Under the pieces are notes generated by a model. That model made no database searches. It was not told the origin of the DNA and saw only the letters and a program-made list of their open reading frames with translations. DNA of 64,000 nt from NCBI RefSeq assembly GCF_014641855.1, contig NZ_BMII01000006.1, forward strand, positions 1-64,000, read 5' to 3'. The DNA is from Shewanella inventionis (GTDB lineage Bacteria > Pseudomonadota > Gammaproteobacteria > Enterobacterales > Shewanellaceae). This document shows positions 18,465 through 27,545 of this stretch, piece after piece (position 1 is the stretch's first letter; each line of letters starts with the position of its first letter). The position numbers and the translations under genes were made by a program.

Positions 18465-19500
18465 TGGTTTCTCCAGCTTGGCTTGCCGCGGCTAAATCAG
18501 TTAAAAGTGTATAGGCTTTGCCTGTTGCTAAGGTGGTTAAGGCTAACTGTGTGCCTTGCGCTACTGAGTCGCAAATACCGCTCACATATAAGGCACACCC
18601 TGCATTGATGGCAACGGCGTCACGGTGAGCAGTCTGGCCTTGGCCTTGTAAAATCGCCTGAGTTATCAGTGCATTGTCACTTGGTTCGCCGCCCGTAAGT
18701 GCATTAATATCAGCGCGGGTTACCCCAAGGTCTTCAGGAGTGAGCTGGTATGTACGTACAAGACCGTCTTTTAGTTCTGCAACGTGGGTAATATCGTGCA
18801 GAGCCACTTCATCTAGGCCGCTACCATACACCACCATGGCGCGTTTTACACCAAGGGCATTAAGCACTTGAGCTATCGGTTCTATTAACTCGAGTTTGTA
18901 CACGCCAAGCAGCATTGCTTCAGGCTTAGCTGGATTGATTAATGGCCCAAGCACATTGAAAATGGTGCGGGTTTTTAATGCCGCTCTTACAGGTACTGCA
19001 TGTTTTACACCGCCATGGTAATGGGGGGCAAATAAAAAGCATAACCCGAGTTTATCTAAGCATTGGCTTGCGGCTTCAGGCGTCATGGTTAGGGCGATAC
19101 CGCAATGAGATAATAAGTCAGACGAGCCCGATTTGCTCGACACGCTGCGGTTGCCATGTTTGGCCACTTTAGCGCCAGCAGCTGCAGCTACAAAGGCCGC
19201 GGTGGTTGAAATATTAATAGTGTTATAGCCATCGCCACCCGTGCCGACAATATCGATAATACCGCTTTCAATCGATGCCGCTGAGCGAGGGAAAGGCTTG
19301 GCGGCTTGTCTTAACGCATCAGCAGCACCGGCTATTTCGTCAATGGTTTCGCCGCGCATTTTTAACGCGACTAGCATTCCTGCCATGGTGGCCGGTTCCA
19401 TTTCGCCTGTAATGATGTGGCTAAATAATTGGGCGGTTTGTTCGCGATTAAGTGGTTGGCCTTGATAAAGGATGTCGAATAAAGGTTGTAAGTTTGCCAT
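18457..19500 (-). CDS. trpD: anthranilate phosphoribosyltransferase
   Basis: A 347-residue enzyme that transfers phosphoribose from PRPP to anthranilate. DIVGTGGDGYNTINIST holds the PRPP-binding GTGGD loop, and KHGNRSVSSKSGSSDLL is the second conserved block. It stands as a separate gene, unlike the TrpGD fusion of E. coli. Its ATG overlaps the trpG TAA by one base, and its stop overlaps the trpCF start by 8 bases. Confidence 0.97.
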   Translation of the reverse strand: MANLQPLFDILYQGQPLNREQTAQLFSHIITGEMEPATMAGMLVALKMRGETIDEIAGAADALRQAAKPFPRSAASIESGIIDIVGTGGDGYNTINISTTAAFVAAAAGAKVAKHGNRSVSSKSGSSDLLSHCGIALTMTPEAASQCLDKLGLCFLFAPHYHGGVKHAVPVRAALKTRTIFNVLGPLINPAKPEAMLLGVYKLELIEPIAQVLNALGVKRAMVVYGSGLDEVALHDITHVAELKDGLVRTYQLTPEDLGVTRADINALTGGEPSDNALITQAILQGQGQTAHRDAVAINAGCALYVSGICDSVAQGTQLALTTLATGKAYTLLTDLAAASQAGETNE

Positions 19501-20135
19501 TATGCGCCTCCATTTACTGTGTTGTCTTGAGTTAAATAGGCCAATGTTTGGGTCAGTAATTGACTGCCTAAAGTGGTTAGTATTGATTCTGGATGAAACT
19601 GAAACCCTATGGCTTGATGCTGTGGGTGTAGCAGTGCCATTGGCATGTCGTCGGTGGTGGCTATCACTTCAAGGCAATCGGGTACACGGGTGGCTACTAG
19701 GCTGTGGTAGCGGGCAACTGGCAGCGGCGAGGGTAAATTTGCAAATACGCCTGTGCCATTATGAATGGTTGGGCTGGCTTTGCCATGAACCACAAAAGGT
19801 GCGCGCTCTACTTTGCCACCGTAATACTCGGCCAGCGCTTGATGACCTAAACAAATACCTAATATGGGCACTTTGCCTGCAACTTTACCGATTAATTCCA
19901 TCATGCAGCCCGCTTCGTGCGGGGCACCTGGGCCTGGTGATAATACCAACGCCGCTTTACTGGTTTCGTTAATCAGTTTATCTGCTAAATAGTCGGCGCT
20001 TACATCGTTACGGTAAATTAATACTTCACAACCTAAACTGCGAAATTGATCTACGAGGTTGTATGTAAATGAGTCGAAATTGTCGAGTAAGTATAATTTC
20101 ATTTTGCTGCTCGGTTGTGCGGTCGTGTTGCTCAT
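19500..20135 (-). CDS. trpG: anthranilate synthase glutamine amidotransferase subunit
   Basis: A 211-residue class I amidotransferase. LLDNFDSFTYNLVDQ lies near residues 15-29, the nucleophile Cys is in LGICLGHQAL and the His-Glu pair in FQFHPESILT. It supplies ammonia to TrpE for anthranilate synthesis. The start codon overlaps the trpE TGA (ATGA), which fits coupling; a second ATG at residue 12 is closer to the usual family start and cannot be excluded. PabA is the main alternative name, but the operon settles it as TrpG. Confidence 0.95.
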   Translation of the reverse strand: MSNTTAQPSSKMKLYLLDNFDSFTYNLVDQFRSLGCEVLIYRNDVSADYLADKLINETSKAALVLSPGPGAPHEAGCMMELIGKVAGKVPILGICLGHQALAEYYGGKVERAPFVVHGKASPTIHNGTGVFANLPSPLPVARYHSLVATRVPDCLEVIATTDDMPMALLHPQHQAIGFQFHPESILTTLGSQLLTQTLAYLTQDNTVNGGA

Positions 20136-21688
20136 AGTCCACCTCCCATTTTGATGGCAGAAATCACTGCCTGGGCTTTTTGACGGGTTTCATCTGCTTC
20201 GGCTTGGGGATCTGAGTCAAATACCACTCCGGCACCGGCCTGAATATAAGCAACGTCATTTTTAACAAAGGCTGAGCGGATAACAATACAGGTGTCCATG
20301 TCGCCTAAACCGTTAACATAACCCACAGCCCCGCCATAACTGCCACGACGGGCTTGTTCAGCTTCGCGCACTAATTGAGATGCACGTACCTTTGGCGCAC
20401 CGACTAATGTGCCCATGTTCATACAGGCCTGGTAAGCATGCAATGCATCTAAGTCCAGACGTAATTGGCCGGTGACTCGACTGACTAAATGCATCACGTG
20501 GGAGTAACGGTCTACTTTAAGTAATTCAGCCACTTTACGACTGCCACTTTGGCTAATACGGGCAATGTCGTTACGGGCCAAGTCGACCAACATTAAATGC
20601 TCAGATAGCTCTTTTTTATCTAAACGCAGCTCAAGTTCAATGCGGCTGTCCAAATCAAAGTCGATTTCACCCTGGGCATTTTTTCCGCGCTTGCGGGTAC
20701 CAGCAATTGGATACACTTCGACTTGATTGCTGGCCGCGTCGTATTTCAAGGCGCTTTCTGGTGAGGCACCAAATAAGGTGAAATCTGGGCCGCGGAAATA
20801 AAACATGTATGGGCTTGGGTTGGTCAGTCTTAAGGCGCGGTATGCCCCTAATGTATTTGGGCAAGGTAAGCTGAAACAACGAGACGGCACAACCTGGAAA
20901 ATATCGCCCGCGACAATGTGCTCTTTTAAATCCACGACTGTTTTTTTGAATTGCTCGTCGCTGATATTGACTTGTGCTTCTGCGTTAATTGGGGTTAGCG
21001 CCGCGACTTCGTTTAGTTGAGTGCATTTTTGGCTGACTTGAGCCACTTGAGTTTGTAACTGTGCTGTAATTGCAGGGTTTTGATTAAATTGATGACTCAC
21101 GATATCGGCTTGCTTGGTTTGGTGGTCAATTAAAATCAAGGTTTCTGCAAGATAAAATAAGTAGTCAGGGCAATCGTTATTGGCATTAGGCGCTGCTGGT
21201 AATGGCTCAACTGTGTCAATTAGGTCATAAGCCAGTACACCACCTAAAAATAAGTCTTCAAACTTTACAGGGTTGTTTGTGTGAATGTGCTGCACAAACA
21301 TACGTAAACCATCAAGCGGCGATGTCGACTTTAAACGTGCGTCTTCGTCTTGTAACTCGGTGGCTTTTTGTAAGGTGACGATTAATTGATTAGGTTGGTG
21401 TTGCAAGCTTGCGTGGCTAAAAAATGTGGCAATCGGCTCGAGTAAGCTGGCGCCGTTGTCGGTTAATGCACTAAACGTCAGTTGATAACCGTCACAGCGG
21501 ATCATCATTGCAGCATGGGTTAATACGATGCTTTTAAGGTGATCTTTGCTTTCAACTTCTGCTGATTCTAGCAGCATGGTGTGCGGCGCGTTGTGTGTTA
21601 CATGCTGATACAGATTGAGTGGATCTGTATGGTAGGTTAATGCATTTTTTTGCGTCGTAACCTGAGCGATTTGATATTGTGTTGTCAC
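20132..21688 (-). CDS. trpE: anthranilate synthase component I
   Basis: A 518-residue chorismate-binding enzyme making anthranilate with TrpG. Family blocks include EHIVAGDIFQVVPSR, FGASPESALKY, PIAGTRKRG and GYVNGLGDMDTCI. An N-terminal LLESAEVESKD matches the tryptophan feedback site (the LLES element), so the enzyme should be feedback inhibited. It starts with GTG at 21688, with AAGGAG about 10 bases upstream. The GTG shares a base with the TAG of a ten-codon mini-ORF. Expression is set by the trpL attenuator. Confidence 0.96.
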   Translation of the reverse strand: MTTQYQIAQVTTQKNALTYHTDPLNLYQHVTHNAPHTMLLESAEVESKDHLKSIVLTHAAMMIRCDGYQLTFSALTDNGASLLEPIATFFSHASLQHQPNQLIVTLQKATELQDEDARLKSTSPLDGLRMFVQHIHTNNPVKFEDLFLGGVLAYDLIDTVEPLPAAPNANNDCPDYLFYLAETLILIDHQTKQADIVSHQFNQNPAITAQLQTQVAQVSQKCTQLNEVAALTPINAEAQVNISDEQFKKTVVDLKEHIVAGDIFQVVPSRCFSLPCPNTLGAYRALRLTNPSPYMFYFRGPDFTLFGASPESALKYDAASNQVEVYPIAGTRKRGKNAQGEIDFDLDSRIELELRLDKKELSEHLMLVDLARNDIARISQSGSRKVAELLKVDRYSHVMHLVSRVTGQLRLDLDALHAYQACMNMGTLVGAPKVRASQLVREAEQARRGSYGGAVGYVNGLGDMDTCIVIRSAFVKNDVAYIQAGAGVVFDSDPQAEADETRQKAQAVISAIKMGGGL

Positions 21689-21720
21689 TATGCTGCCGCT
21701 CCTTGTGGATGTTTATTCAT
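21688..21720 (-). CDS. possible ten-codon coupled mini-ORF before trpE
   Basis: An ATG at 21720 opens a frame of ten codons ending in TAG, whose last base is the first base of the trpE GTG (TAGTG). The trpE Shine-Dalgarno lies inside it. No good ribosome site precedes its own ATG, so translation is uncertain. Confidence 0.25.
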   Translation of the reverse strand: MNKHPQGAAA

Positions 21721-21776
21721 TGTTAAGTTCGCCTTGCTGCTGTTCAACCCTTCATATTTTTATGGGCTAAATAACA

Positions 21777-21804
21777 AGAAAGCCCACATCTCTGCGGGCT
21801 TTCT
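21777..21804 (-). terminator. trp attenuator terminator
   Basis: On the minus strand the arms agaaagcccgca and tgtgggctttct form a 12-bp stem with one G-T pair and a GAGA loop, followed by a short T-rich stretch. It lies between trpL and trpE, where the 3:4 hairpin of a trp leader belongs. Confidence 0.85.
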
Positions 21805-21852
21805 GGTAAAATCTTGTCTCTTAAAAATGAGCACAACGCTTCACACCACCCG

Positions 21853-21909
21853 TTAATTTGGGAAGTGCCACCACCAAGTAATGTGTAATGAAGCTAATGT
21901 ATGTGTCAT
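21853..21909 (-). CDS. trpL: trp operon leader peptide
   Basis: An 18-residue ORF with three consecutive tryptophan codons (ITWWWHF), stopping 49 bases before the attenuator hairpin. Ribosome stalling at the Trp codons when charged tRNA-Trp is scarce should allow an antiterminator and transcription into trpE. The Trp run followed by an intrinsic terminator is the standard signature. The ribosome site is weak. Confidence 0.9.
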   Translation of the reverse strand: MTHTLASLHITWWWHFPN

Positions 21910-22137
21910 TGTTAATCGCTACGTTATGCTGCGTGTTTTGTGCCTATAGGAAAACCCAGCTGGGCCTTAATGTCAATTGAATATTTCTCAAAAATAGTCA
22001 AAAAATGCATATCACAACAAAGGCTGGTTATTTATTGCACTTAAATGGCAGCGAAACGCCAAAAATAGTTGTTATTAACTGATAATTATTCATTAATCCC
22101 AGCAGTATTTTTATTGGTATTCTTGTACAATAAACAA

Positions 22138-22998
22138 ATGATTACAGACACTCTATTGGCCGATCTCCACAGCCACACAACCGCCTCAGACGGTCAACTG
22201 ACACCAACGCAATTAATCGCTCGCGCTATTGAAAAGGGCGTTGAGATGTTTGCTATTACCGATCATGATACCGTGGGTGGCCTTGCTGAAGCGCATGTTG
22301 CTAACCTTGCACATGACACACCGTTAAGCTTAATTAACGGCTGTGAGATTTCGACTCGCTGGAACAGTTATGATATTCACATTGTTGGCCTCAATATTGA
22401 CATAACCCACAGCGGATTATTAGATTTTTTAGCGCATCAACGACAACTGCGTGATATTCGAGCACAAGAAATCGGCGAACGACTTGCAAAAGCGGGTATT
22501 GACGGTGCGTACGAAGGCGCAAAAGCCATTGCGGGCGATGCGGCATTAAGCCGAGGCCATTATGCCCGTTGGTTAGCTGACAATGGTCATGCCAGTGATA
22601 TGCCCAGTGTGTTTAAACGATTTTTAGCTCGTGGCAAAACCGGTTATGTGCCCAATAATTGGGGTGATATGGCCAGTGCTATTGCACACATTCATCAGGC
22701 GGGCGGCCTGGCAGTGTTAGCACACCCAAGCGGTTATAAGTTGTCTGTTAAGTGGCTCAAGCGTTTAGTGCGTGAGTATGCCGAGGCGGGTGGCGATGCA
22801 ATGGAGGTGGTCTTAGGGCAGCAAACTCTCGACGATCGCAACAACCTTATTGCACTGAGTAAACAGAATAATCTGCTTGGATCTGTCGGCAGCGATTTTC
22901 ATTTTCCTAGTAATTGGATTGAACTAGGCAAAAACTTATACCAACCCCAGGGTGTTGAATGGGTTTGGCAATCACAAAATTGGATGGAACGGACATGA
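22138..22998 (+). CDS. rnm: PHP-domain RNase AM (YciV/TrpH)
   Basis: A 286-residue PHP phosphoesterase. The metal ligands are in LADLHSHTTASDG (residues 7-19), ITDHDTVGG and GSDFHFP. Characterised relatives hydrolyse 3',5'-nucleoside bisphosphates and trim 5' ends of ribosomal RNA. E. coli also has this gene divergent from the trp operon. The frame is open from 22069, but family members start close to MITDTLLADLHSH, so 22138 was chosen. A possible -10 (tacaat) lies only about 12 bases before it. It overlaps yciO by 4 bases (ATGA). Confidence 0.9.
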   Translation: MITDTLLADLHSHTTASDGQLTPTQLIARAIEKGVEMFAITDHDTVGGLAEAHVANLAHDTPLSLINGCEISTRWNSYDIHIVGLNIDITHSGLLDFLAHQRQLRDIRAQEIGERLAKAGIDGAYEGAKAIAGDAALSRGHYARWLADNGHASDMPSVFKRFLARGKTGYVPNNWGDMASAIAHIHQAGGLAVLAHPSGYKLSVKWLKRLVREYAEAGGDAMEVVLGQQTLDDRNNLIALSKQNNLLGSVGSDFHFPSNWIELGKNLYQPQGVEWVWQSQNWMERT

Positions 22999-23615
22999 GT
23001 CAATTTTTTTATATTCATGATGAAAACCCACAAGCACGGTTAATAAATCAAGCAGTGGCGATCCTTAAACAAGGTGGGGTGATTGTATATCCTACTGATT
23101 CAGGTTATGCATTAGGCTGTATGATTGGCGATAAAAATGCCATGACGCGGATGGTGCGTATTCGTCAGATTGAAAACGACACTAACTTTTCTTTGATGTG
23201 CCGGGATTTGTCTGAGTTGGCAAATTTTGCTCGAGTAGATAACCAAGCCTATCGTTTACTTAAAAGCTGCACTCCTGGGCCATACACCTTTATTTTTAAA
23301 GCGACAAAAGAAGTGCCGCGCCGTTTACAGTGCGATAAAAAACGCACTATTGGTATCCGTGTGCCAAACAACTTGATTGCATTAGCACTGCTTGAAGCGC
23401 TTGATGAGCCCATGATGAGCACCAGTTTGGTGATGCCAAACGAGCAGTTTGCTGAGTCAGATCCGGAGCATATTCGCGATATTTTAGAACATCAAGTTGA
23501 CGGCATTATCCATGGCGGTTATTTGCCAGAAAAGCAAACCACGGTAATTGACATGTCAGAAGATGAAGTGGTTATTCTTCGTCGGGGTGCTGGCGATACC
23601 AGTGCATTTGAATAG
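22995..23615 (+). CDS. yciO: YciO, Sua5/YrdC-family protein
   Basis: A 206-residue YrdC-fold protein, the same length as E. coli YciO. GGVIVYPTDSGYALGC is the signature block, with FSLMCRDLSEL and GPYTFIFKA further on. Sua5/TsaC members make threonylcarbamoyl-AMP for tRNA t6A; YciO is a paralogue whose cellular role is less clear. The start overlaps the rnm stop, matching rnm-yciO coupling in E. coli. Confidence 0.9.
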   Translation: MSQFFYIHDENPQARLINQAVAILKQGGVIVYPTDSGYALGCMIGDKNAMTRMVRIRQIENDTNFSLMCRDLSELANFARVDNQAYRLLKSCTPGPYTFIFKATKEVPRRLQCDKKRTIGIRVPNNLIALALLEALDEPMMSTSLVMPNEQFAESDPEHIRDILEHQVDGIIHGGYLPEKQTTVIDMSEDEVVILRRGAGDTSAFE

Positions 23616-23648
23616 GCCACTGTTCATTTTGAGTCTTAAAGGATAATC

Positions 23649-24437
23649 ATGCAAGGCAGCCAACAAAGCCTTCCGTTAGCGGTGGTGCGTGGTCAAGCTA
23701 TACAAAGCATGCCAGTTGATTTGTTTATTCCACCAGAGGCACTCGAGGTATTTTTAGAAACCTTTGAAGGGCCGCTGGATTTGCTGCTGTATTTAATTCG
23801 TAAACAAAAGCTTGATGTGGTTGATTTACCCATTCAGCAAATTACCCATCAATATTTGGCCTACATTGAAATTTTAACTGAAGCGCGTATTGAGTTAGCG
23901 GCAGATTACCTTGTGATGGCGGCCACCTTGGCGGAAATTAAGTCACGATTATTATTGCCTAAAATGGCTCATGAAGACGACGAGGAAGAAGATCCTCGAG
24001 TGGTATTGATAAGGCAATTAAAAGCCTACGAAGTCATTAAACAAGCGGCTGCCGATTTAGATGAATTACCACGAATTGATCGCGATGTATTTCAAGCCTC
24101 GGTAGCCGCAGCGCCAGGTATTAAACCTGTTGTGGTGCCGCCTGAAGTGTCTTTAGCAGATATTGCAAGGGCATTTGGCGAGGTGTTAAAACGTATTGAT
24201 GCCAATGAAAATCACCACGTAAAGCGTGAGCAGTTATCAACGCGTGAGCGCATGAGCCAAATATTGTCTATGTTATCGAGCACTGATTATATCGGATTTG
24301 AACGTTTGTTTGACGTAAGTGAAGGCCGAGCGGGCGTTGTTGTGAGCTTTTTAGCGTTAATGGAATTGGTAAAAGAGTTGCTGGTGGAGCTGGTACAAAA
24401 TGAGCCGTTTTCGCCTATTTATGTTAAAGCGTTTTAA
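23649..24437 (+). CDS. scpA: segregation and condensation protein A
   Basis: A 262-residue kleisin. The signature FEGPLDLLLYLIRKQKLDV lies near residues 38-56, with LAAEIKSRLLLP-type sequence near 95-105 and a C-terminal winged-helix ending LVQNEPFSPIYV. It bridges SMC (or a MukB-like partner) heads and binds ScpB in chromosome condensation. It lies 33 bases after yciO. Some gammaproteobacteria use MukBEF; the presence of scpAB fits Shewanella. Confidence 0.93.
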   Translation: MQGSQQSLPLAVVRGQAIQSMPVDLFIPPEALEVFLETFEGPLDLLLYLIRKQKLDVVDLPIQQITHQYLAYIEILTEARIELAADYLVMAATLAEIKSRLLLPKMAHEDDEEEDPRVVLIRQLKAYEVIKQAAADLDELPRIDRDVFQASVAAAPGIKPVVVPPEVSLADIARAFGEVLKRIDANENHHVKREQLSTRERMSQILSMLSSTDYIGFERLFDVSEGRAGVVVSFLALMELVKELLVELVQNEPFSPIYVKAF

Positions 24438-24508
24438 ATTTATCTTTATTTTATTTACCTTGTAGCTTGCTCAAGGTTGTTATCTATTTGCCTGCCGAGT
24501 CTTACGCC

Positions 24509-25186
24509 ATGAATCAAATTAACGACATTCAACTTAAGCAACTTATTGAAGCCAGTTTATTTGTTTTAGGCAAACCGTTATCAGTTAAAGCCTTAAAAGA
24601 GACGGTGTTAGCCGATTTTAGCGTGTCACGCACGCGGATCCAGCAAACTCTTGATGAACTGCAACTAGATTATCAAGACCGGGGTGTGCAATTAGTTAAA
24701 GTAGCTAGTGGTTACCGTTTTCAAACTCAAGAACTCCTCAGTCCCTTTTTACAACCTTTATGGCAAGAAAAAGCCCCTAAATACTCACGTGCTACTATGG
24801 AAACCCTTGCCGTAATTGCATATCGCCAGCCGGTGACTCGTGGTGATATTGAGCAAATTCGTGGTGTTGCTATCAGTAGTCATATTGTTAAAAGTTTACT
24901 TGATCGCCACTGGATTAAAGCCGTTGGCCATAAAGAAGTGCCGGGTCGGCCAGCTTTATATGCAACAACTAGCCAGTTTTTAGATTATTTTGGGTTAAAA
25001 AAGTTGGCCGATTTGCCCGCGTTAACGGATATGGAATCGTTACACGCCTTATTCGATAAAGCCAGTATTGCCTTAGATGACGATGAGGACATAGACGAAG
25101 ACAAGGTGGCGATTGAAAATAACAGCAGCCTTGATGTAAACGATAACATTATGATTGATAAAAATAAGCCAACGACGTTGAATTAA
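24509..25186 (+). CDS. scpB: segregation and condensation protein B
   Basis: A 225-residue protein with two winged-helix domains. LIEASLFVLGKPLS opens the first and ETLAVIAYRQPVTRGDIEQIRGV marks the second, both classic for ScpB. It dimerises and binds ScpA. The frame opens at 24467, but the family start is MNQINDIQLKQLIEASLF at 24509. The C-terminal 40 residues are acidic (a DDDEDIDEDK stretch) and probably disordered. Confidence 0.92.
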   Translation: MNQINDIQLKQLIEASLFVLGKPLSVKALKETVLADFSVSRTRIQQTLDELQLDYQDRGVQLVKVASGYRFQTQELLSPFLQPLWQEKAPKYSRATMETLAVIAYRQPVTRGDIEQIRGVAISSHIVKSLLDRHWIKAVGHKEVPGRPALYATTSQFLDYFGLKKLADLPALTDMESLHALFDKASIALDDDEDIDEDKVAIENNSSLDVNDNIMIDKNKPTTLN

Positions 25187-25352
25187 TTTTCTGCCATCGT
25201 TGAGCAGCTTAAAGGGTCTTTGTTTTATACCAATCAGGATAAATAAGTGATTGGTAATTGCAGCGAGCTAGTTGTTCTATCTTTATAATGTTTAACGACG
25301 TGATAAGTGACGTTAACCAGTAACAATGATCACATTGTAGTGCCGATTACTA

Positions 25353-26276
25353 TTATATCCACACTTGAGTATGTTGATCTGATTTTTCGTGAGGTTGCTC
25401 AGGGAGTTCATTGAGCATGTAGTCAAGTAAACGCTGAGCGGTGAGACTTAAAAATCGACGTGACGGATACACTAAAAACACCACACCCACATAGGGTTGG
25501 AGTTCATTAAACAAACGAATTAACCTGCCTTGCTCTACATCGTCATGACATAGCCCCTGTGGTAAATAACCAATACCGCGACCTAATCTTGTTGCTTCAT
25601 ATGCGAGTTGAATACTGTTAGTGCATAAATTGCCCGTAACGGCTTGCATAGCATCGTTGGCCAGTGGCACTTCGCTAAAGGTTTTACCATTAGGAAAGCG
25701 AAACAAAATTGAGTTGTGTTGTTCTATGTCCGTTATGGTGTTGGGTGTGCCCGCTTTGGCTAGGTAGTCTGGGCTGGCAAAAAAACACATCTCTTCGCTT
25801 AATATGGGTTTGGCGACCATATCCAGTTCGGTAAAGGTTTCGTTCACCATAAAAGCAATATCAATATTATTGCGAACCATATCTAAAGGTTCGGTGCTGG
25901 TGATAATCTCGATTGAAAGCTTAGGGTTTGCGTCCATGAAAGCAAATATCTTGCTTACAATGTTCATTATCTGCGGAACAGGAAACATTAAAATACGGAT
26001 GTGACCGCTGAGTTCGGCTTTATTGTCGGTAATGTCGGCAATGGTTTGATCTAAATCAGCTAACATTAACAAGGTTTTTTCGTAAAAATGACTACCCGCA
26101 GAAGTCAATAATATCGAGCGACTTAAGCGATGAAACAACTTAATATTCAATGACTCTTCTAACGACAACAACCTGCGGCTGACGGTCGATTTTGGCAAGT
26201 TAAGTAAATTTGCAGCTTCCAGTATGCTGCCGGTTTCTACGATTCGGTGAAATAAAGCAATATCTTCGGTTTTCAT
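25353..26276 (-). CDS. LysR-family regulator of the adjacent RND pump
   Basis: A 307-residue LysR-type transcription factor. The N-terminal winged helix-turn-helix spans about residues 1-60 (ETGSILEAANLLNLPKSTVS), followed by a periplasmic-binding-protein-like sensor domain. It is divergent from the RND adaptor gene with a 186-base gap, the usual arrangement of a local regulator and its target. The inducer is unknown. Confidence 0.88.
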   Translation of the reverse strand: MKTEDIALFHRIVETGSILEAANLLNLPKSTVSRRLLSLEESLNIKLFHRLSRSILLTSAGSHFYEKTLLMLADLDQTIADITDNKAELSGHIRILMFPVPQIMNIVSKIFAFMDANPKLSIEIITSTEPLDMVRNNIDIAFMVNETFTELDMVAKPILSEEMCFFASPDYLAKAGTPNTITDIEQHNSILFRFPNGKTFSEVPLANDAMQAVTGNLCTNSIQLAYEATRLGRGIGYLPQGLCHDDVEQGRLIRLFNELQPYVGVVFLVYPSRRFLSLTAQRLLDYMLNELPEQPHEKSDQHTQVWI

Positions 26277-26462
26277 TGATTAGGCTCTAGATTATTACGA
26301 ACTTGTCAAACTCAAATTATGGGATTGATACTCCCAAACAAACCCATTTATTGCAACTGATAATCAGCGTATTGTTAGCGTACATTTGTCAATTTTTACC
26401 TCCTGCGGACTTATTATCATTATATTGATGTCCGTCGTGTAACTATCACCAAGGATTTTTCG

Positions 26463-27542
26463 ATGAAACATCACTCAATGTTATGGTTAACATTGCTTGC
26501 TACTGTGCTTATTGCGGGTTGTTCTCAAGCAGAGAAACCTCCAGAGCAAGAAGTCATTCGTCCTGTTAAATTATATGAAGTGTCGGAGTCGGCGGCTAAT
26601 CAAATACATAAGTTTCCTGCTAAAGTGACCGCCAATAGTCGTGCTGAATTGTCGTTTAGAGTATCTGGGCAATTAGTCAAACTTGATCTTGTTGAAGGGG
26701 AGCAGGTTAAAAAAGGCTTTTTATTAGCCATGCTAGATGACCGTGATGCCAAAAATAATTTGATGACGAGTGAAGCCAATTACGAGTTTTTGTCAGCAGA
26801 GTTTACCCGTAATCAAGCCATGTTTAGCCGTCAATTGATATCTCAGGCAGAATTTGACAGCAGCAAAGCACAGTTAAAAACCGCTAAAGCGGCCTTAGAA
26901 GCGGCCAAAGATCAGCTAAGTTATACTCGTCTTGAAGCGCCATTTAGCGGCACGATTGCTAAGCGCATGGTAGACAACCATCAAATTGTGCAAGCTAATC
27001 AAGGTATTTTAACGCTACAAAATAATCACCTACTTGATATCAGTATCCAGGTGCCTGAAGCCATAGTGGCAAAATATGCACAAAAAGTAACCCACTCTCT
27101 AAAAGCCAAAGTGCGTTTTAGTGCCATGAACGATAGAGAGTTTGACGCTCAATTTAAAGAGTACTCAACTCAAGTTACTCCTGGTACGCAGGCTTATGAG
27201 GTGGTGTTTTCATTAGAGCAACCTAAAGATGTGCAATTGTTGCCAGGCATGAGTGCTGAACTGGTTATTGTTCAAAGCGCGAATGATCATGGTGCCTTTA
27301 CTGCCATTGTGCCAATCACCGCGGTTGATAAAGATGACAGTAACGGCATGGTGACTGTTTGGAAATTTGACGCGACAACAGGAGAGGTGAACCCGGTAGA
27401 TGTCACTATTGGTCGAGTCAGTAATGAAGGGGTAGAGGTGTTAACCGGCTTAAATAAAGGTGATTTGATTGTGGCTGCTGGAATATCACAATTGGCTACA
27501 GGCATGAAAGTGAAACCTTTACGCTGGCAGCGAGGAGTATAA
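26463..27542 (+). CDS. RND efflux periplasmic adaptor lipoprotein
   Basis: A 359-residue membrane fusion protein (HlyD/AcrA type). The lipobox LIAGC puts the lipidated Cys at residue 20. Barrel-sandwich (lipoyl) halves flank a helical hairpin (about 85-160: FTRNQAMFSRQLISQAEFD ... ARLEAPFSG-like YTRLEAPFSGTI), then a beta-barrel domain. It links the inner-membrane pump to an outer-membrane channel. The pump gene follows 3 bases downstream. No outer-membrane factor gene is nearby, so a TolC homologue from elsewhere is needed. Confidence 0.9.
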   Translation: MKHHSMLWLTLLATVLIAGCSQAEKPPEQEVIRPVKLYEVSESAANQIHKFPAKVTANSRAELSFRVSGQLVKLDLVEGEQVKKGFLLAMLDDRDAKNNLMTSEANYEFLSAEFTRNQAMFSRQLISQAEFDSSKAQLKTAKAALEAAKDQLSYTRLEAPFSGTIAKRMVDNHQIVQANQGILTLQNNHLLDISIQVPEAIVAKYAQKVTHSLKAKVRFSAMNDREFDAQFKEYSTQVTPGTQAYEVVFSLEQPKDVQLLPGMSAELVIVQSANDHGAFTAIVPITAVDKDDSNGMVTVWKFDATTGEVNPVDVTIGRVSNEGVEVLTGLNKGDLIVAAGISQLATGMKVKPLRWQRGV

Positions 27543-27545
27543 GCG

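Noticed and set aside
21955..21964. Palindrome cccagctggg upstream of trpL as a TrpR operator
   Set aside because: It lacks the CTAG half-sites of known trp operators and the nearby promoter elements are poorly spaced.
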